Shown: piece by piece, positions 1 through 8,376 of the stretch
Layout: every line of letters begins with the position of its first letter
Position numbering within the stretch: position 1 is the first letter of the stretch
Source: Chitinophagales bacterium
GTDB lineage: Bacteria; Bacteroidota; Bacteroidia; Chitinophagales; Saprospiraceae
Assembly (NCBI GenBank): GCA_013299105.1
Contig: JAAFJY010000004.1
Span: 1-64,000 of the forward strand
Length of the DNA: 64,000 nt
Direction of reading: 5' to 3'
Position numbers and translations under genes: made by a program
Notes under the pieces: model-generated
The model's database searches: none
What the model was told of the DNA's origin: nothing
Seen by the model: only the letters and a program-made list of their open reading frames with translations

Positions 1-113
1 TTTATGAACTGGCACTCGAAAACTTCTTTCTGCAAGTCACACCTGAAAATTTGACCGAGGCATGGTTGGGGGCTTATTTCGCCAACCTGAAGCGCATCGC
101 CCAGCAGTTTTGA
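1..113 (+). CDS. C-terminal end of a gene truncated by the window
   Basis: Reading frame 3 is open from the first base and ends at a TGA at 111-113. It encodes about 36 residues ending in KRIAQQF. The fragment is helical and charged, with no recognisable domain. It is too short to name, and the start lies upstream of the window. The next gene follows about 70 bases later on the same strand. Confidence 0.5.
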   Translation, partial: YELALENFFLQVTPENLTEAWLGAYFANLKRIAQQF

Positions 114-184
114 TTATTGTACGGTGGCGTCTAGAGAGCCATTCTCTTTCCATCTAGTTTTGTGTGCATCAAAAACACAAACCA

Positions 185-607
185 ATGACGCACACTTTTC
201 ACAAATTTTGGTTGAAAATTACGGCCATCGTAGTGGGGTCCTTTGGACCAGTATTTTTTTTAGGAACCATGGGCAAGACCTCCGAATCGGCCCGATTTAC
301 CCTCGATTTTTTGAGTTGGCCTTTGGATGGCGCTACTACTTTTGATCATCCAGACACCCATTTTTTGTCGGCGCTAACTGGTGGATTTTTACTGGGCTGG
401 GGCGTAATGATCTGGGGGCTTTCCGTTTGGGTTTATGACCAAGCGCCGGAGGCAGTCAGGAAATCAGTTTTAACCGGGCTATTGGCTTGGTTCTTTTTAG
501 ACAGCACTGGGTCGTACTTGTCTGGAAATGCATCCAACGTATTTTTCAATGTACTGGTCTTGTTATTTGCAGTAGGCCCATTGTGGAAAACCGCGAAAGA
601 GGTTTAA
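185..607 (+). CDS. small integral membrane protein, unknown function
   Basis: About 140 residues with four hydrophobic stretches: near the N-terminus (ITAIVVGSFGPVFFLG), around the FLLGWGVMIWGLSVWVY segment, around VLTGLLAWFFLDS, and at the C-terminus (VFFNVLVLLFAVGPLW). This fits a four-helix inner-membrane protein with a short charged tail. The frame is open from 164, giving seven extra residues, but the ATG at 185 is an equally good start and is preferred because it begins closer to the first helix. I do not recognise the family. It is followed by the sugar dehydrogenase-like gene on the same strand after about 60 bases. Confidence 0.7.
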   Translation: MTHTFHKFWLKITAIVVGSFGPVFFLGTMGKTSESARFTLDFLSWPLDGATTFDHPDTHFLSALTGGFLLGWGVMIWGLSVWVYDQAPEAVRKSVLTGLLAWFFLDSTGSYLSGNASNVFFNVLVLLFAVGPLWKTAKEV

Positions 608-613
608 AATTAC

Positions 614-646
614 TTTGTTCGTTCAGGTTTAGCGTGCTATTTTTCG
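614..646 (+). promoter_or_regulatory. possible Bacteroidota promoter before the sugar dehydrogenase gene
   Basis: TTTG at 614-617 and TATTTTTC at 639-646 are separated by 21 bases. The second box matches the Bacteroidota -7 box TAnnTTTG except for its last base. The start codon at 670 lies 24 bases further on. The match is by eye and imperfect. Confidence 0.3.
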
Positions 647-669
647 TCTTGTACTGAAAATCACAGCGC

Positions 670-2433
670 ATGTACGGGCAGACCAATAACAACTTGTATA
701 ACTTTTGGCAAATCTTGACTTTTGGCTGCTTGTTGAGCCTTGCTCTTTCCTGTTCACAGCGCAGCGTTTTGGGCAAAAAATCAGCTGATACAAGTTTGGC
801 TTACAACCAAAATCCTGAAGTTTTGGCAAAAGGCAAGCAGTTGTTCAACAATTACTGCTCGACTTGTCACAATTTCAGCCAACGGGGGATCGGTCCTAGC
901 TTGGACCAAGTTACCAAAGTCGCATCGGCTACCTGGATCAAAAAATTTGTAAAAAACGCCCAGGTAATGATCGACCAACGCGATCCGCGTGCTTTGGAAT
1001 TGTTCAACAGTTACCAGCAGGTGATGCCGCCTTTCGAAGGGCTTAAAGATGCTGATTTGGACGCGATTTTGTCCTACATCCACAGCGAAAGGCGCTTGGT
1101 GAAACCCCAATACCCAGAGTTGCCCGGTGGGGTCATCAACCCGATTGAACCCAAAATTGCCAAAAGTGGCTTGGCCCTGGACCTAAAACACGTCGCAACT
1201 GCCCCCGCAACTGATGCCAAGGCTCCCATTGCCCGCATCAATCAAATGCGGATTTTGCCGGGCGAAAAAGAGCGTTGGTTCATACACGACTTGCGTGGCT
1301 TTTTGTACGAACTGATCGACAACAAATGGGAAATTGCCTTGGACATCAGCCAGGGGCGACCTAATTTCATCAATAGCCCCGGCATGGGTACGGGCTTGGG
1401 CAGCTTTGCTTTTCATCCTGAGTTTTACCAAAATGGATTGTTTTACACCACCCATACCGAAGCTGCGGGCAGCAAAAAGGCCGATTTTGCCTACCCGGAT
1501 TCGATCAAAGTGACCCTACAATGGGTTTTGAGCGAATGGAAAATCGACAATCCCAAGACCATTCCGCTAAAAGGTCAAAGCCGCGAACTCCTGCGCATCA
1601 ACATGGTCACGGGCATCCACGGGGTGCAGGAATGTGCATTCCGACCTACGGCCAAGCCAGGCGATGAAGACTACGGCCTGCTTTACATTGGCGTTGGCGA
1701 CGGCGGGGCCAGCGAAAATGGCTACCCTTTCATTTGTCACGACAAAAGCCGGATATGGAGCTCGGTGATTCGCATTGATCCACGCGGTAAAAACAGCAAA
1801 AATGGCCAATACGGCATCCCGGGTGGCAATCCTTATGCCAAAATGAGCGACGCCCAGGCTTGCCGAGAAGTCTTTTGCCGGGGCTTCCGCAATCCCAATC
1901 GCTTCACCTGGACCCCCGATGGCCGGATGCTGATTGCCGACATTGGCCACGCCAATATCGAAGAATTGAACATTGGCCAGGCGGGCAGTGATCACGGGTG
2001 GCCTTACCGCGAAGGTACTTATGTCATTCACCCCACTGCAAAAATGGACCGGGTCTATCCTTTGCCAAGTGACGATGCGAAGCAAAATTACTTTTATCCA
2101 GTCTCACAGTTCGATCACGATGAGGGCAAAGCCATTGAGGGCGGCTTCGTGTACCAAGGCAAAAGCATCCCATTTTTACAGGGCAAATACATTTTTGGTG
2201 ATGTAGCCAGTGGCCGCGTTTTTTTCGTCGAAACAAAGGACCTCGTGCAAGGCCAGCAAGCCACAATTCAGGAATTAGAGCTGAAAATCGACGGCAAAAT
2301 CGTCACCATGCTCGAATTGAACAAGGGCATCAAGCCCGATTTCCGCATCGGCGTGGGGCCGGAGCATGAGTTGTACTTTTTTACCAAATCGGATGGGAAA
2401 GTTTATCGGATTTTGGGGTGTGAGAGGGAGTGA
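670..2433 (+). CDS. PQQ-dependent sugar dehydrogenase-like lipoprotein with N-terminal cytochrome c domain
   Basis: 587 residues. A lipoprotein signal ends at LALSC (Cys28). Then comes a class I cytochrome c domain with the haem site CSTCH at 63-67 and a likely distal Met at 119 in QVMPPFEGL. From about residue 150 the sequence matches the soluble glucose/sorbosone dehydrogenase propeller family, with motifs such as HGVQECAFRP, YIGVGDGGASENG and ADIGHANIEELNIGQAGSDHGWP. The enzyme would oxidise a sugar or alcohol at PQQ and pass electrons to the fused haem on the membrane. No electron acceptor or PQQ synthesis gene is in the window. The family match is strong; the substrate is unknown. Confidence 0.85.
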   Translation: MYGQTNNNLYNFWQILTFGCLLSLALSCSQRSVLGKKSADTSLAYNQNPEVLAKGKQLFNNYCSTCHNFSQRGIGPSLDQVTKVASATWIKKFVKNAQVMIDQRDPRALELFNSYQQVMPPFEGLKDADLDAILSYIHSERRLVKPQYPELPGGVINPIEPKIAKSGLALDLKHVATAPATDAKAPIARINQMRILPGEKERWFIHDLRGFLYELIDNKWEIALDISQGRPNFINSPGMGTGLGSFAFHPEFYQNGLFYTTHTEAAGSKKADFAYPDSIKVTLQWVLSEWKIDNPKTIPLKGQSRELLRINMVTGIHGVQECAFRPTAKPGDEDYGLLYIGVGDGGASENGYPFICHDKSRIWSSVIRIDPRGKNSKNGQYGIPGGNPYAKMSDAQACREVFCRGFRNPNRFTWTPDGRMLIADIGHANIEELNIGQAGSDHGWPYREGTYVIHPTAKMDRVYPLPSDDAKQNYFYPVSQFDHDEGKAIEGGFVYQGKSIPFLQGKYIFGDVASGRVFFVETKDLVQGQQATIQELELKIDGKIVTMLELNKGIKPDFRIGVGPEHELYFFTKSDGKVYRILGCERE

Positions 2434-2434
2434 A

Positions 2435-4150
2435 TCAGTAGTTTCCCCATTCCCGCCATTGGTGGACTTCTCCTCCCAAAAACACCGCATAAAATCCCCG
2501 TACATCGGGCCTGGCAAAACGTTCGCTGCGCATGTAGCTGTCCAGTTGTTGCTCTGCTTCTTGAATGACCTTGGGCAGGGTGTCTGCTTGTGATTTTTTT
2601 ACGTACTTTAATTCAAAAACAATGTCAAAGGTCATAGCTCGATGGGGGATTCTTTCCAGAAAAATATCTGGATAGCCCCTTCTTGCCTCGTATTCGCTAT
2701 GAATATAGTAGGTTTCGTAAGGGAAAAGCAGCCCAATCATAAAAGTTTGTAAGTGTTTTTCCCTAAAGCTAAGTTCATCTCGGTTAGAGTGGTTTTCGGC
2801 CAGGACGTATTCTACAAGTTTGAAAAAGGGCTCAGGATTGCCGTCTTTGATGAGTGCCAATACGGAGTCACCAACGGGTCTTCTGGGGTCGCTTAGCTTG
2901 GTTTTTGCAAGGTAAATAGAAGTGAAATATTCAAAATAGAGTTTTTTCATCACATAATTGGGTATCTCGCAGCGCCAACCAATCGGAGAGTACTCGCGAT
3001 AGGTAAGCATTCCCATGTAGAAAAGCAGGCTCAAGAAATCATCTTGCGTAAAATTAAGCTCTAGATTGTACAAGCGGGTGAGTGGAAAATCGATGTAACC
3101 TTCGTTGACCAATTGATTGAGCAGTTCAAATTTTGCATCCTCGTCATCGCCGATTTTAAAAATATTGCGCACTTTGCCGTAATCCGAAACGACATTGGTA
3201 TCCAACATTACTGCAGGATATTTTTCCTTGATTTGATATTCCTTCAAAAAATAGAGTACCATATCGGGATTGAACAAGAGAGTGTCGGCATCTTCTGAAA
3301 ACAAGTAACCATCATACCAGGCACTCAAATCGGCCATTATGCCAGGTATTTTGATGCTTGAAATATTTGCTGTTTTCAATAAGCCCTCCACTTCCGGGTG
3401 GGTAAATCCCATCATTTCATTAAAAATGGGATTGAGACTGATGTTGTCACCGATGTTGAAGCCGCTCGTCAGTGAATCCAAGGTAATTGGCGAAACCCCG
3501 GTGATGAAAATCCGGTCAACGATACCATCGCGGGTAGCCGTTTTGAGACTTTCATAAAACTTTCGAACAAAGCCATTTGTGCTGACATCAGACTTAAAAC
3601 GCCGCATGTCAAAAGACAAGAGCTCATTGGCAAAATGATCGTATTCGTCAATGAGCAGATAGATTTTATAAGGAAGCTTGTTCTGCTGGCAAAAGTCAAA
3701 AATGGCATTGACTACTGCCTCCGGACTCGTTTCAGACTCAACTATTTTTTTTTGCTCAGTTGTAAAGTATTGATCGTAAGCGCTAAAAAAACGGCGGGAC
3801 CCAGAAATCACGTTCCTCAGAAAACCTCGATAAGTGTTTTCGTGGGTCGCGGTATCGATTCGACTGAACTCAAAACTCAACACCAAATAACGATTAGCGT
3901 TATCAGTAGGATTTTGCCCAATGTACAAATCGCCAAACAAGGCCTGGAAATCATCTTTGTGTTCTAAACCATAATAATGGTGGAGCATACTCACAAACAA
4001 GCTCTTTCCAAAACGGCGTGGGCGCAGGAAAACTGGGTAATTCGACTCCCATTTCTCCAGTTTTTCAATAAACGAGGTCCTGTCCTGATAAAGATAATCT
4101 TTTGTTAGGACTTTATGAAAATCACTTTCGCCGTAAGGGATTTTTAGCAT
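2435..4150 (-). CDS. AAA-ATPase-like / PD-(D/E)XK nuclease family protein, copy 1
   Basis: 571 residues. The N-terminal part has a P-loop-like motif RPRRFGKS at about 43-50 and a Walker B-like LLIDEYDHFAN at about 165-175. The C-terminal part has a PD-(D/E)XK-type core: YPDIFLERIP, then FELKYVKK. This is the AAA-ATPase_like plus PDDEXK_9 (DUF1703) arrangement, common in multicopy families of Bacteroidota and often linked to mobile DNA. The biochemical role is not established. The gene ends two bases from the convergent sugar dehydrogenase gene. A paralogue lies directly upstream on the same strand. The last 57 codons of the two copies are almost identical, while the middles have diverged. No transposase is present. 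Confidence 0.85.
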   Translation of the reverse strand: MLKIPYGESDFHKVLTKDYLYQDRTSFIEKLEKWESNYPVFLRPRRFGKSLFVSMLHHYYGLEHKDDFQALFGDLYIGQNPTDNANRYLVLSFEFSRIDTATHENTYRGFLRNVISGSRRFFSAYDQYFTTEQKKIVESETSPEAVVNAIFDFCQQNKLPYKIYLLIDEYDHFANELLSFDMRRFKSDVSTNGFVRKFYESLKTATRDGIVDRIFITGVSPITLDSLTSGFNIGDNISLNPIFNEMMGFTHPEVEGLLKTANISSIKIPGIMADLSAWYDGYLFSEDADTLLFNPDMVLYFLKEYQIKEKYPAVMLDTNVVSDYGKVRNIFKIGDDEDAKFELLNQLVNEGYIDFPLTRLYNLELNFTQDDFLSLLFYMGMLTYREYSPIGWRCEIPNYVMKKLYFEYFTSIYLAKTKLSDPRRPVGDSVLALIKDGNPEPFFKLVEYVLAENHSNRDELSFREKHLQTFMIGLLFPYETYYIHSEYEARRGYPDIFLERIPHRAMTFDIVFELKYVKKSQADTLPKVIQEAEQQLDSYMRSERFARPDVRGFYAVFLGGEVHQWREWGNY

Positions 4151-4217
4151 ACACCTTCTTTAGTGCGTTAAAAATACGCAATTTGAGGCATTAGACCAAA
4201 TAAGACAAGATCAGCAC

Positions 4218-5936
4218 TTAATAAGCTCCCCATTCCCGCCATTGGTGGACTTCTCCTCCCAGAAACACCACATAAAATCCCCGTACATCGGGCCTGGCAA
4301 AACGTTCGCTGCGCATGTAGCTATCCAGTTGTTGTTCTGCTTCTTGAATGACCTTGGGCAGGGTGTCTGCTTGTGATTTCTTGACATATTTTAATTCCAA
4401 TACCACCTCATACTTCATCATTCTGCCAGGAATGCGTTCTAAAAAAACATCTGGATAAGTTTTACGCGCTTCGTATTCGCTGTGGATCAAAAAAGCTTTG
4501 TAGGGGAAAAACAAACCAATCATTAGGGTTTGCAAGTGTTTTTCACCATACACCAATTCATCGCGATTGGAATGATTTTCAGCCAGCACATGCTCGACAA
4601 CTTTGAAAAAGGCCGTTGGATTTGCTTCGTTCACCATCGCATCAATGGACTTGGTGATGGGTTGGTGGGTATTGGCGAAGCGGGTTTTGGCTAAAAAAAT
4701 GGAAGTAAAATACTCGAAGTATAATTTTTTGATCACATAATTGGGGATGCGAAAACGCCAATCGCTGCTTAATGGCTCTTGTACAGTCAATATGCCAAGG
4801 TAAAATAACAGACTGAGGAAATCTTCTTGGGTGAAACGCTCGTCCAGGTCGAACAAAAGCGTGAGGTTGAAGTCGCGATAACCAGTTTTGATCAAATCTT
4901 CGAGCATCTCAAAACGCCCATCTTCTTCTCCGCCGATGCGAAAATAATTGCGCACTTTGCGGTAATCAGAGACCACATTGGTGTCGAGCATTACTTCGGG
5001 GTATTGGCCCTTGATACCATATTGCTGCAAGAAATACAAGACCATGTCGGGGTTGAAAAGGGCTGCTTTGTCAACATCCGAGCAGAAACGATAACCATTG
5101 TACCAACTAGCCAGATCGGACATTAGCGCAGGGACTTTGGTTCTTTCGATGTCGGTTTGGTACAAAAGCGCTTCTACTTCCTGGTGTAGAAACCCCATCA
5201 TGTCATGAAAAATGGGATTGGTGGTGATGTTGCTGCTGATGTTGTAACCACTGGTCAGAGAGTCTAGCGTGATGGGCGAAACCCCGGTGATGAAAATCCG
5301 GTCAACGATGCCATCACCAGCAGCTGTTTTGAGGCTTTCGTAAAACTTGCGCACAAAGCCATTGCGGCTCACATTTTCTTTGAATCGATCGAGATCAAAT
5401 GAAAGCAGCTCGTTAGCGAAGTGGTCGTACTCATCGATTAGGAGATAAATCTTATATGGAAGCTTGTTTTGCTGAGTAAAATCAAAAATGGCATTGACAA
5501 CGGCTTCAGGACTGGTTTCTGACTCCGTAATTTTTTTTTGTTCGGCGGTAAAATATTGACCATAAGCGCTGAAAAAGCGACGGGCACCGGAAATCGCATT
5601 TTTTAAAAACCCCTTGTAAGTACTTTCACGAGTACCCGTATCAATTCGACTAAACTCGAACCGCAGCACCAAATAGTTGTTGGCACTTTTAGTAGGATTT
5701 TTCCCAATGTACAAATTGCCAAACAAGGCCTGGAAATCATCTTTGTGCTCAATGCCATAATAATGGTGCAATGTGCTGATAAACAAGCTCTTTCCAAAAC
5801 GGCGTGGACGCAGAAAAACTGGGTAGTTGGAAGACCAATGCTCCAATTTTTCAATAAAATTCGTCCGGTCCTGATAGAAGTATCCCTCGGTCACGACTTT
5901 ATGAAAATCACTTTCGCCGTAAGGTATTTTTAGCAT
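4218..5936 (-). CDS. AAA-ATPase-like / PD-(D/E)XK nuclease family protein, copy 2
   Basis: 572 residues, collinear with the copy at 2435-4150. Both begin MLKIPYGESDFHKV and keep the RRFGKS P-loop-like motif, the LLIDEYDHFAN Walker B and the YPD...ELKYVKK nuclease core. The intergenic gap to copy 1 is 67 bases, so they could be co-transcribed. Upstream, 61 bases separate this gene from the end of hisF on the same strand, the place where hisI or hisIE usually sits in related operons. The pair therefore reads as a tandem duplication inserted or relocated downstream of the his operon. Function is unknown beyond the family. Confidence 0.85.
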   Translation of the reverse strand: MLKIPYGESDFHKVVTEGYFYQDRTNFIEKLEHWSSNYPVFLRPRRFGKSLFISTLHHYYGIEHKDDFQALFGNLYIGKNPTKSANNYLVLRFEFSRIDTGTRESTYKGFLKNAISGARRFFSAYGQYFTAEQKKITESETSPEAVVNAIFDFTQQNKLPYKIYLLIDEYDHFANELLSFDLDRFKENVSRNGFVRKFYESLKTAAGDGIVDRIFITGVSPITLDSLTSGYNISSNITTNPIFHDMMGFLHQEVEALLYQTDIERTKVPALMSDLASWYNGYRFCSDVDKAALFNPDMVLYFLQQYGIKGQYPEVMLDTNVVSDYRKVRNYFRIGGEEDGRFEMLEDLIKTGYRDFNLTLLFDLDERFTQEDFLSLLFYLGILTVQEPLSSDWRFRIPNYVIKKLYFEYFTSIFLAKTRFANTHQPITKSIDAMVNEANPTAFFKVVEHVLAENHSNRDELVYGEKHLQTLMIGLFFPYKAFLIHSEYEARKTYPDVFLERIPGRMMKYEVVLELKYVKKSQADTLPKVIQEAEQQLDSYMRSERFARPDVRGFYVVFLGGEVHQWREWGAY

Positions 5937-5997
5937 ACACCATTATTCGTGCGATAAAAATACGCATTTTTGATCATCATACCAAGCCGCAGTCAAT

Positions 5998-6750
5998 CTA
6001 CCGCACCACAATCCCTTCGCTCTTCAAATACCCCTTTAGATCGGGAATGTCCACCTCGTGAAAGTGAAAAATACTGGCCGCGAGCCCGGCATCGGCTTTA
6101 CCAGTGGTGAATACATCCTTGAAATGCTCCATGTTGCCTGCACCGCCCGAGGCGATGACTGGGATCGACAACATTTCAGAAATGCGGGCCGTGGCTTCCA
6201 GGGCAAAACCAGCTTTGGTGCCGTCGTGGTCCATTGAGGTGAAGAGGATTTCGCCCGCGCCCCGGTTTTCTGCCTCTTTTACCCAATCAAACAAGCGCAA
6301 CTCAGTGGGGATACGCCCGCCGTTGAGGTGTACGATCCACTCGCCGTCCATTTGGCGCGCATCAACGGCTAGGACCACAAACTGGCTGCCAAAATTCAAT
6401 GCCAATTCATCAATCAGGGCTGGATTGCGTACCGCTGCCGAGTTGATCGAGACTTTATCGGCACCAGCAGCCAGCATGGCATCAGCGTCGAGGGTGGAGG
6501 TGATGCCCCCGCCGATGGTGAAGGGTATGTTCAGGTGCCGGGCGATGGAGCGGGCGAGTTCCGACATGGTTTTGCGCTTTTCGTGGGTAGCGGTGATGTC
6601 GAGGAATACCAGTTCGTCGGCTCCTTGCTCGCTATAGGCCGAACCCAACTCTACTGGGTCACCTGCGTCGCGCAGGTTCACAAAATTGACCCCTTTGACG
6701 GTGCGCCCGTCTTTGATGTCGAGGCAGGGGATGATGCGTTTGGCTAGCAT
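5998..6750 (-). CDS. hisF: imidazole glycerol phosphate synthase, cyclase subunit
   Basis: 250 residues, the normal length for HisF. With the glutaminase HisH it converts PRFAR and ammonia to imidazole glycerol phosphate and AICAR. The TIM-barrel phosphate-binding and catalytic motifs are visible: [16 protein letters not shown] near the N-terminus, [15 protein letters not shown], and [10 protein letters not shown] near the C-terminus. It is the last his gene of the operon. The 50-base gap before it, towards hisA, contains the dispersed ttgaaatgttgaagggttga repeat. Start ATG at 6750. Confidence 0.97.
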   Translation of the reverse strand: MLAKRIIPCLDIKDGRTVKGVNFVNLRDAGDPVELGSAYSEQGADELVFLDITATHEKRKTMSELARSIARHLNIPFTIGGGITSTLDADAMLAAGADKVSINSAAVRNPALIDELALNFGSQFVVLAVDARQMDGEWIVHLNGGRIPTELRLFDWVKEAENRGAGEILFTSMDHDGTKAGFALEATARISEMLSIPVIASGGAGNMEHFKDVFTTGKADAGLAASIFHFHEVDIPDLKGYLKSEGIVVR

Positions 6751-6755
6751 GTGGC

Positions 6756-6794
6756 GTTGAAGTTGAAAGGTTGAAATGTTGAAGGGTTGAAAAG
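6756..6794 (-). repeat. dispersed TTGAA-type repeat, hisA-hisF gap
   Basis: Copy of the ttgaaatgttgaagggttga family that fills most of the 50-base gap between hisA and hisF. Repeat units are TTGAA words spaced six to eight bases apart. Confidence 0.8.
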
Positions 6795-6800
6795 AAGTGG

Positions 6801-7520
6801 CTAAGCCAGAAAAGCCGATAGTTCAGCCAAACTAATGTTGCCTTCGTAAATGGCTTTGCCCACAATGGCCCCAAAACAGCCGATCTCGCGCAAGCGCTCC
6901 AGCTCTGCCATGCCCGTGATGCCACCGCTGGCAATGACTTGTAAATCAGGCAATTCTTCGCGCATGCGCTGGTAAGTCTCCACCGCGCTGCCTTGCAAAA
7001 GGCCGTCTTTCGACACATCTGTAGAAATGGCGTAGCGCACGCCTTGCTGGATGTATTCCTCCAAAAAAGGGAACAATTCCAATTGGCTTTCTTCCAACCA
7101 CCCACTCACGGCAATGGTGCCATTTTTGAAATCTGCCCCCAAAATGATGCGCTCCGGTCCGTGTACCTGCAACCAATGCAAAAACAAGTCGCGGTTTTTC
7201 ACAGCCACCGTCCCCCCGGTCACTTGCTTTGCCCCCGACTCGAAAGCGATGCGCAGGTCCTCGTCGCTTTTGAGGCCACCGCCAAAGTCGATGTGCAGGC
7301 TGGTCTTGTTGGCAATTCGTTCCAACACCTTGTGGTTGACAATGCGCTGGGCTTTGGCACCGTCGAGGTCCACCAGGTGCAAGCGGGTCAGCCCGGCTCC
7401 TTCAAAGGATTTGGCTACTTCGAGTGGGTCTTCGTTGTAAACCTTTTTCTGGGCGTAGTCGCCTTGGGTCAGGCGTACACACTTGCCTTCAATCAGGTCA
7501 ATGGCGGGTATGATATACAT
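6801..7520 (-). CDS. hisA: ProFAR isomerase (phosphoribosylformimino-AICAR-P isomerase)
   Basis: 239 residues. HisA performs the Amadori rearrangement of ProFAR to PRFAR, the step before HisHF. It is a (beta/alpha)8 barrel related to HisF. The N-terminal [15 protein letters not shown] carries the catalytic Asp8, HVDLDG-like [10 protein letters not shown] follows, and the second catalytic Asp is in [15 protein letters not shown] and [11 protein letters not shown] form the phosphate site. It lies between hisH and hisF in the operon, with a repeat in each gap. Confidence 0.96.
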   Translation of the reverse strand: MYIIPAIDLIEGKCVRLTQGDYAQKKVYNEDPLEVAKSFEGAGLTRLHLVDLDGAKAQRIVNHKVLERIANKTSLHIDFGGGLKSDEDLRIAFESGAKQVTGGTVAVKNRDLFLHWLQVHGPERIILGADFKNGTIAVSGWLEESQLELFPFLEEYIQQGVRYAISTDVSKDGLLQGSAVETYQRMREELPDLQVIASGGITGMAELERLREIGCFGAIVGKAIYEGNISLAELSAFLA

Positions 7521-7524
7521 GGTT

Positions 7525-7560
7525 AGTTGAAAAGTTGAAATGTTGAAGGGTTGAAAAGAG
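7525..7560 (-). repeat. dispersed TTGAA-type repeat, hisH-hisA gap
   Basis: A ttgaaaagttgaaatgttga copy lies between the hisA start (7520) and the hisH stop (7570). It occupies nearly the whole 49-base gap. Confidence 0.8.
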
Positions 7561-7569
7561 GGGGCTCGC

Positions 7570-8154
7570 CTAAAGGTTTAAGAAGTTGCGCAAGATGCGT
7601 TCGCCGACTTTGCCCGATTTTTCAACGTGGAATTGGGTGGCATAAAAATTATCCTTTTGCAACCCAGCGCTGAAGGGCTGGGCATATTCCGTCACTGCCG
7701 TGCTGAAAGGCCCGTTTTCCACAAAATAACTGTGGACATAGTAAACGTACTCACCCTCCAAATCTGGCATAAACAGCACATCCTGGCAGTTTTGCAGGGT
7801 ATTCCAGCCCATGTGGGGTACTTTTTCCCCATTTTGAGGCACAAATCGCTGTACTTTCTGCGGAATCACCCCCAAGCAAGGCGTATCGTTTTCTTCGGAA
7901 TAAGCACACAGCAATTGCATGCCCACACAAATGCCTAAAGTAGGCTGGGTAAGCTGGCGAATGACCTCATCGAGTTGCCGATCGCGCAAGTGTTGCATGG
8001 TGGTGCTGGCCTCGCCCACCCCCGGAAAAATGACCTTCTCCGCCCCGCGAATGACACTTGGATCGGAGGTCAAAACAGCATTGGCCCCCAGGCGTTCAAG
8101 CGCGAAAAGTACCGATTGGATGTTGCCAGCATTGTAGTCGATTACCGCAATCAT
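7570..8154 (-). CDS. hisH: imidazole glycerol phosphate synthase, glutaminase subunit
   Basis: 194 residues, a class I glutamine amidotransferase that supplies ammonia to HisF. The nucleophile Cys is in [10 protein letters not shown], and the partner His and Glu are in [12 protein letters not shown] near the C-terminus. The N-terminus [14 protein letters not shown] and the FPGVGEA oxyanion-strand motif are typical. It is upstream of hisA. The 219-base gap to hisB upstream holds repeats. Confidence 0.96.
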   Translation of the reverse strand: MIAVIDYNAGNIQSVLFALERLGANAVLTSDPSVIRGAEKVIFPGVGEASTTMQHLRDRQLDEVIRQLTQPTLGICVGMQLLCAYSEENDTPCLGVIPQKVQRFVPQNGEKVPHMGWNTLQNCQDVLFMPDLEGEYVYYVHSYFVENGPFSTAVTEYAQPFSAGLQKDNFYATQFHVEKSGKVGERILRNFLNL

Positions 8155-8164
8155 GTTTTTAGTT

Positions 8165-8235
8165 TAGGAGTTGAGGGGTTGAGAAAGAGTTGAGAAGAAG
8201 TTGAAATGTTGAAGGGTTGAAAAGTTGAAAAGTTG
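8165..8235 (-). repeat. dispersed TTGAA/TTGAG-type repeat, hisB-hisH gap
   Basis: Tandem TTGAG and TTGAA words (gttgaggggttgagaaagag, then ttgaaatgttgaagggttga) fill the first third of the hisB-hisH gap. It is the longest copy of the family inside the operon. Confidence 0.8.
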
Positions 8236-8267
8236 TCGTGAGACATAAAGTTTCAACTATTTTTTAA

Positions 8268-8376
8268 ATTAACCATTAACCATTAACCATTAACCATTAA
8301 CCATTAACCATTAACCATTAACCATTAACCATTAACCATTAACCATTAACCATTAACCATTAACCATTAACCATTA
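8268..8376. repeat. (ATTAACC)n heptamer tandem repeat
   Basis: About 15.6 uninterrupted copies of the heptamer attaacc, 109 bases, with no visible sequence variation. The last partial unit supplies the stop codon of hisB (tta on the plus strand at 8374-8376). Uniform copies suggest slippage is recent or continuing. On the transcribed strand it reads GGTTAAT. Confidence 0.95.

Noticed and set aside
8268-8376. CRISPR array
   Set aside because: The units are 7 bp with no spacers, and no cas gene is present. The 53/54-bp palindrome arrays have only two or three units and also lack cas genes.
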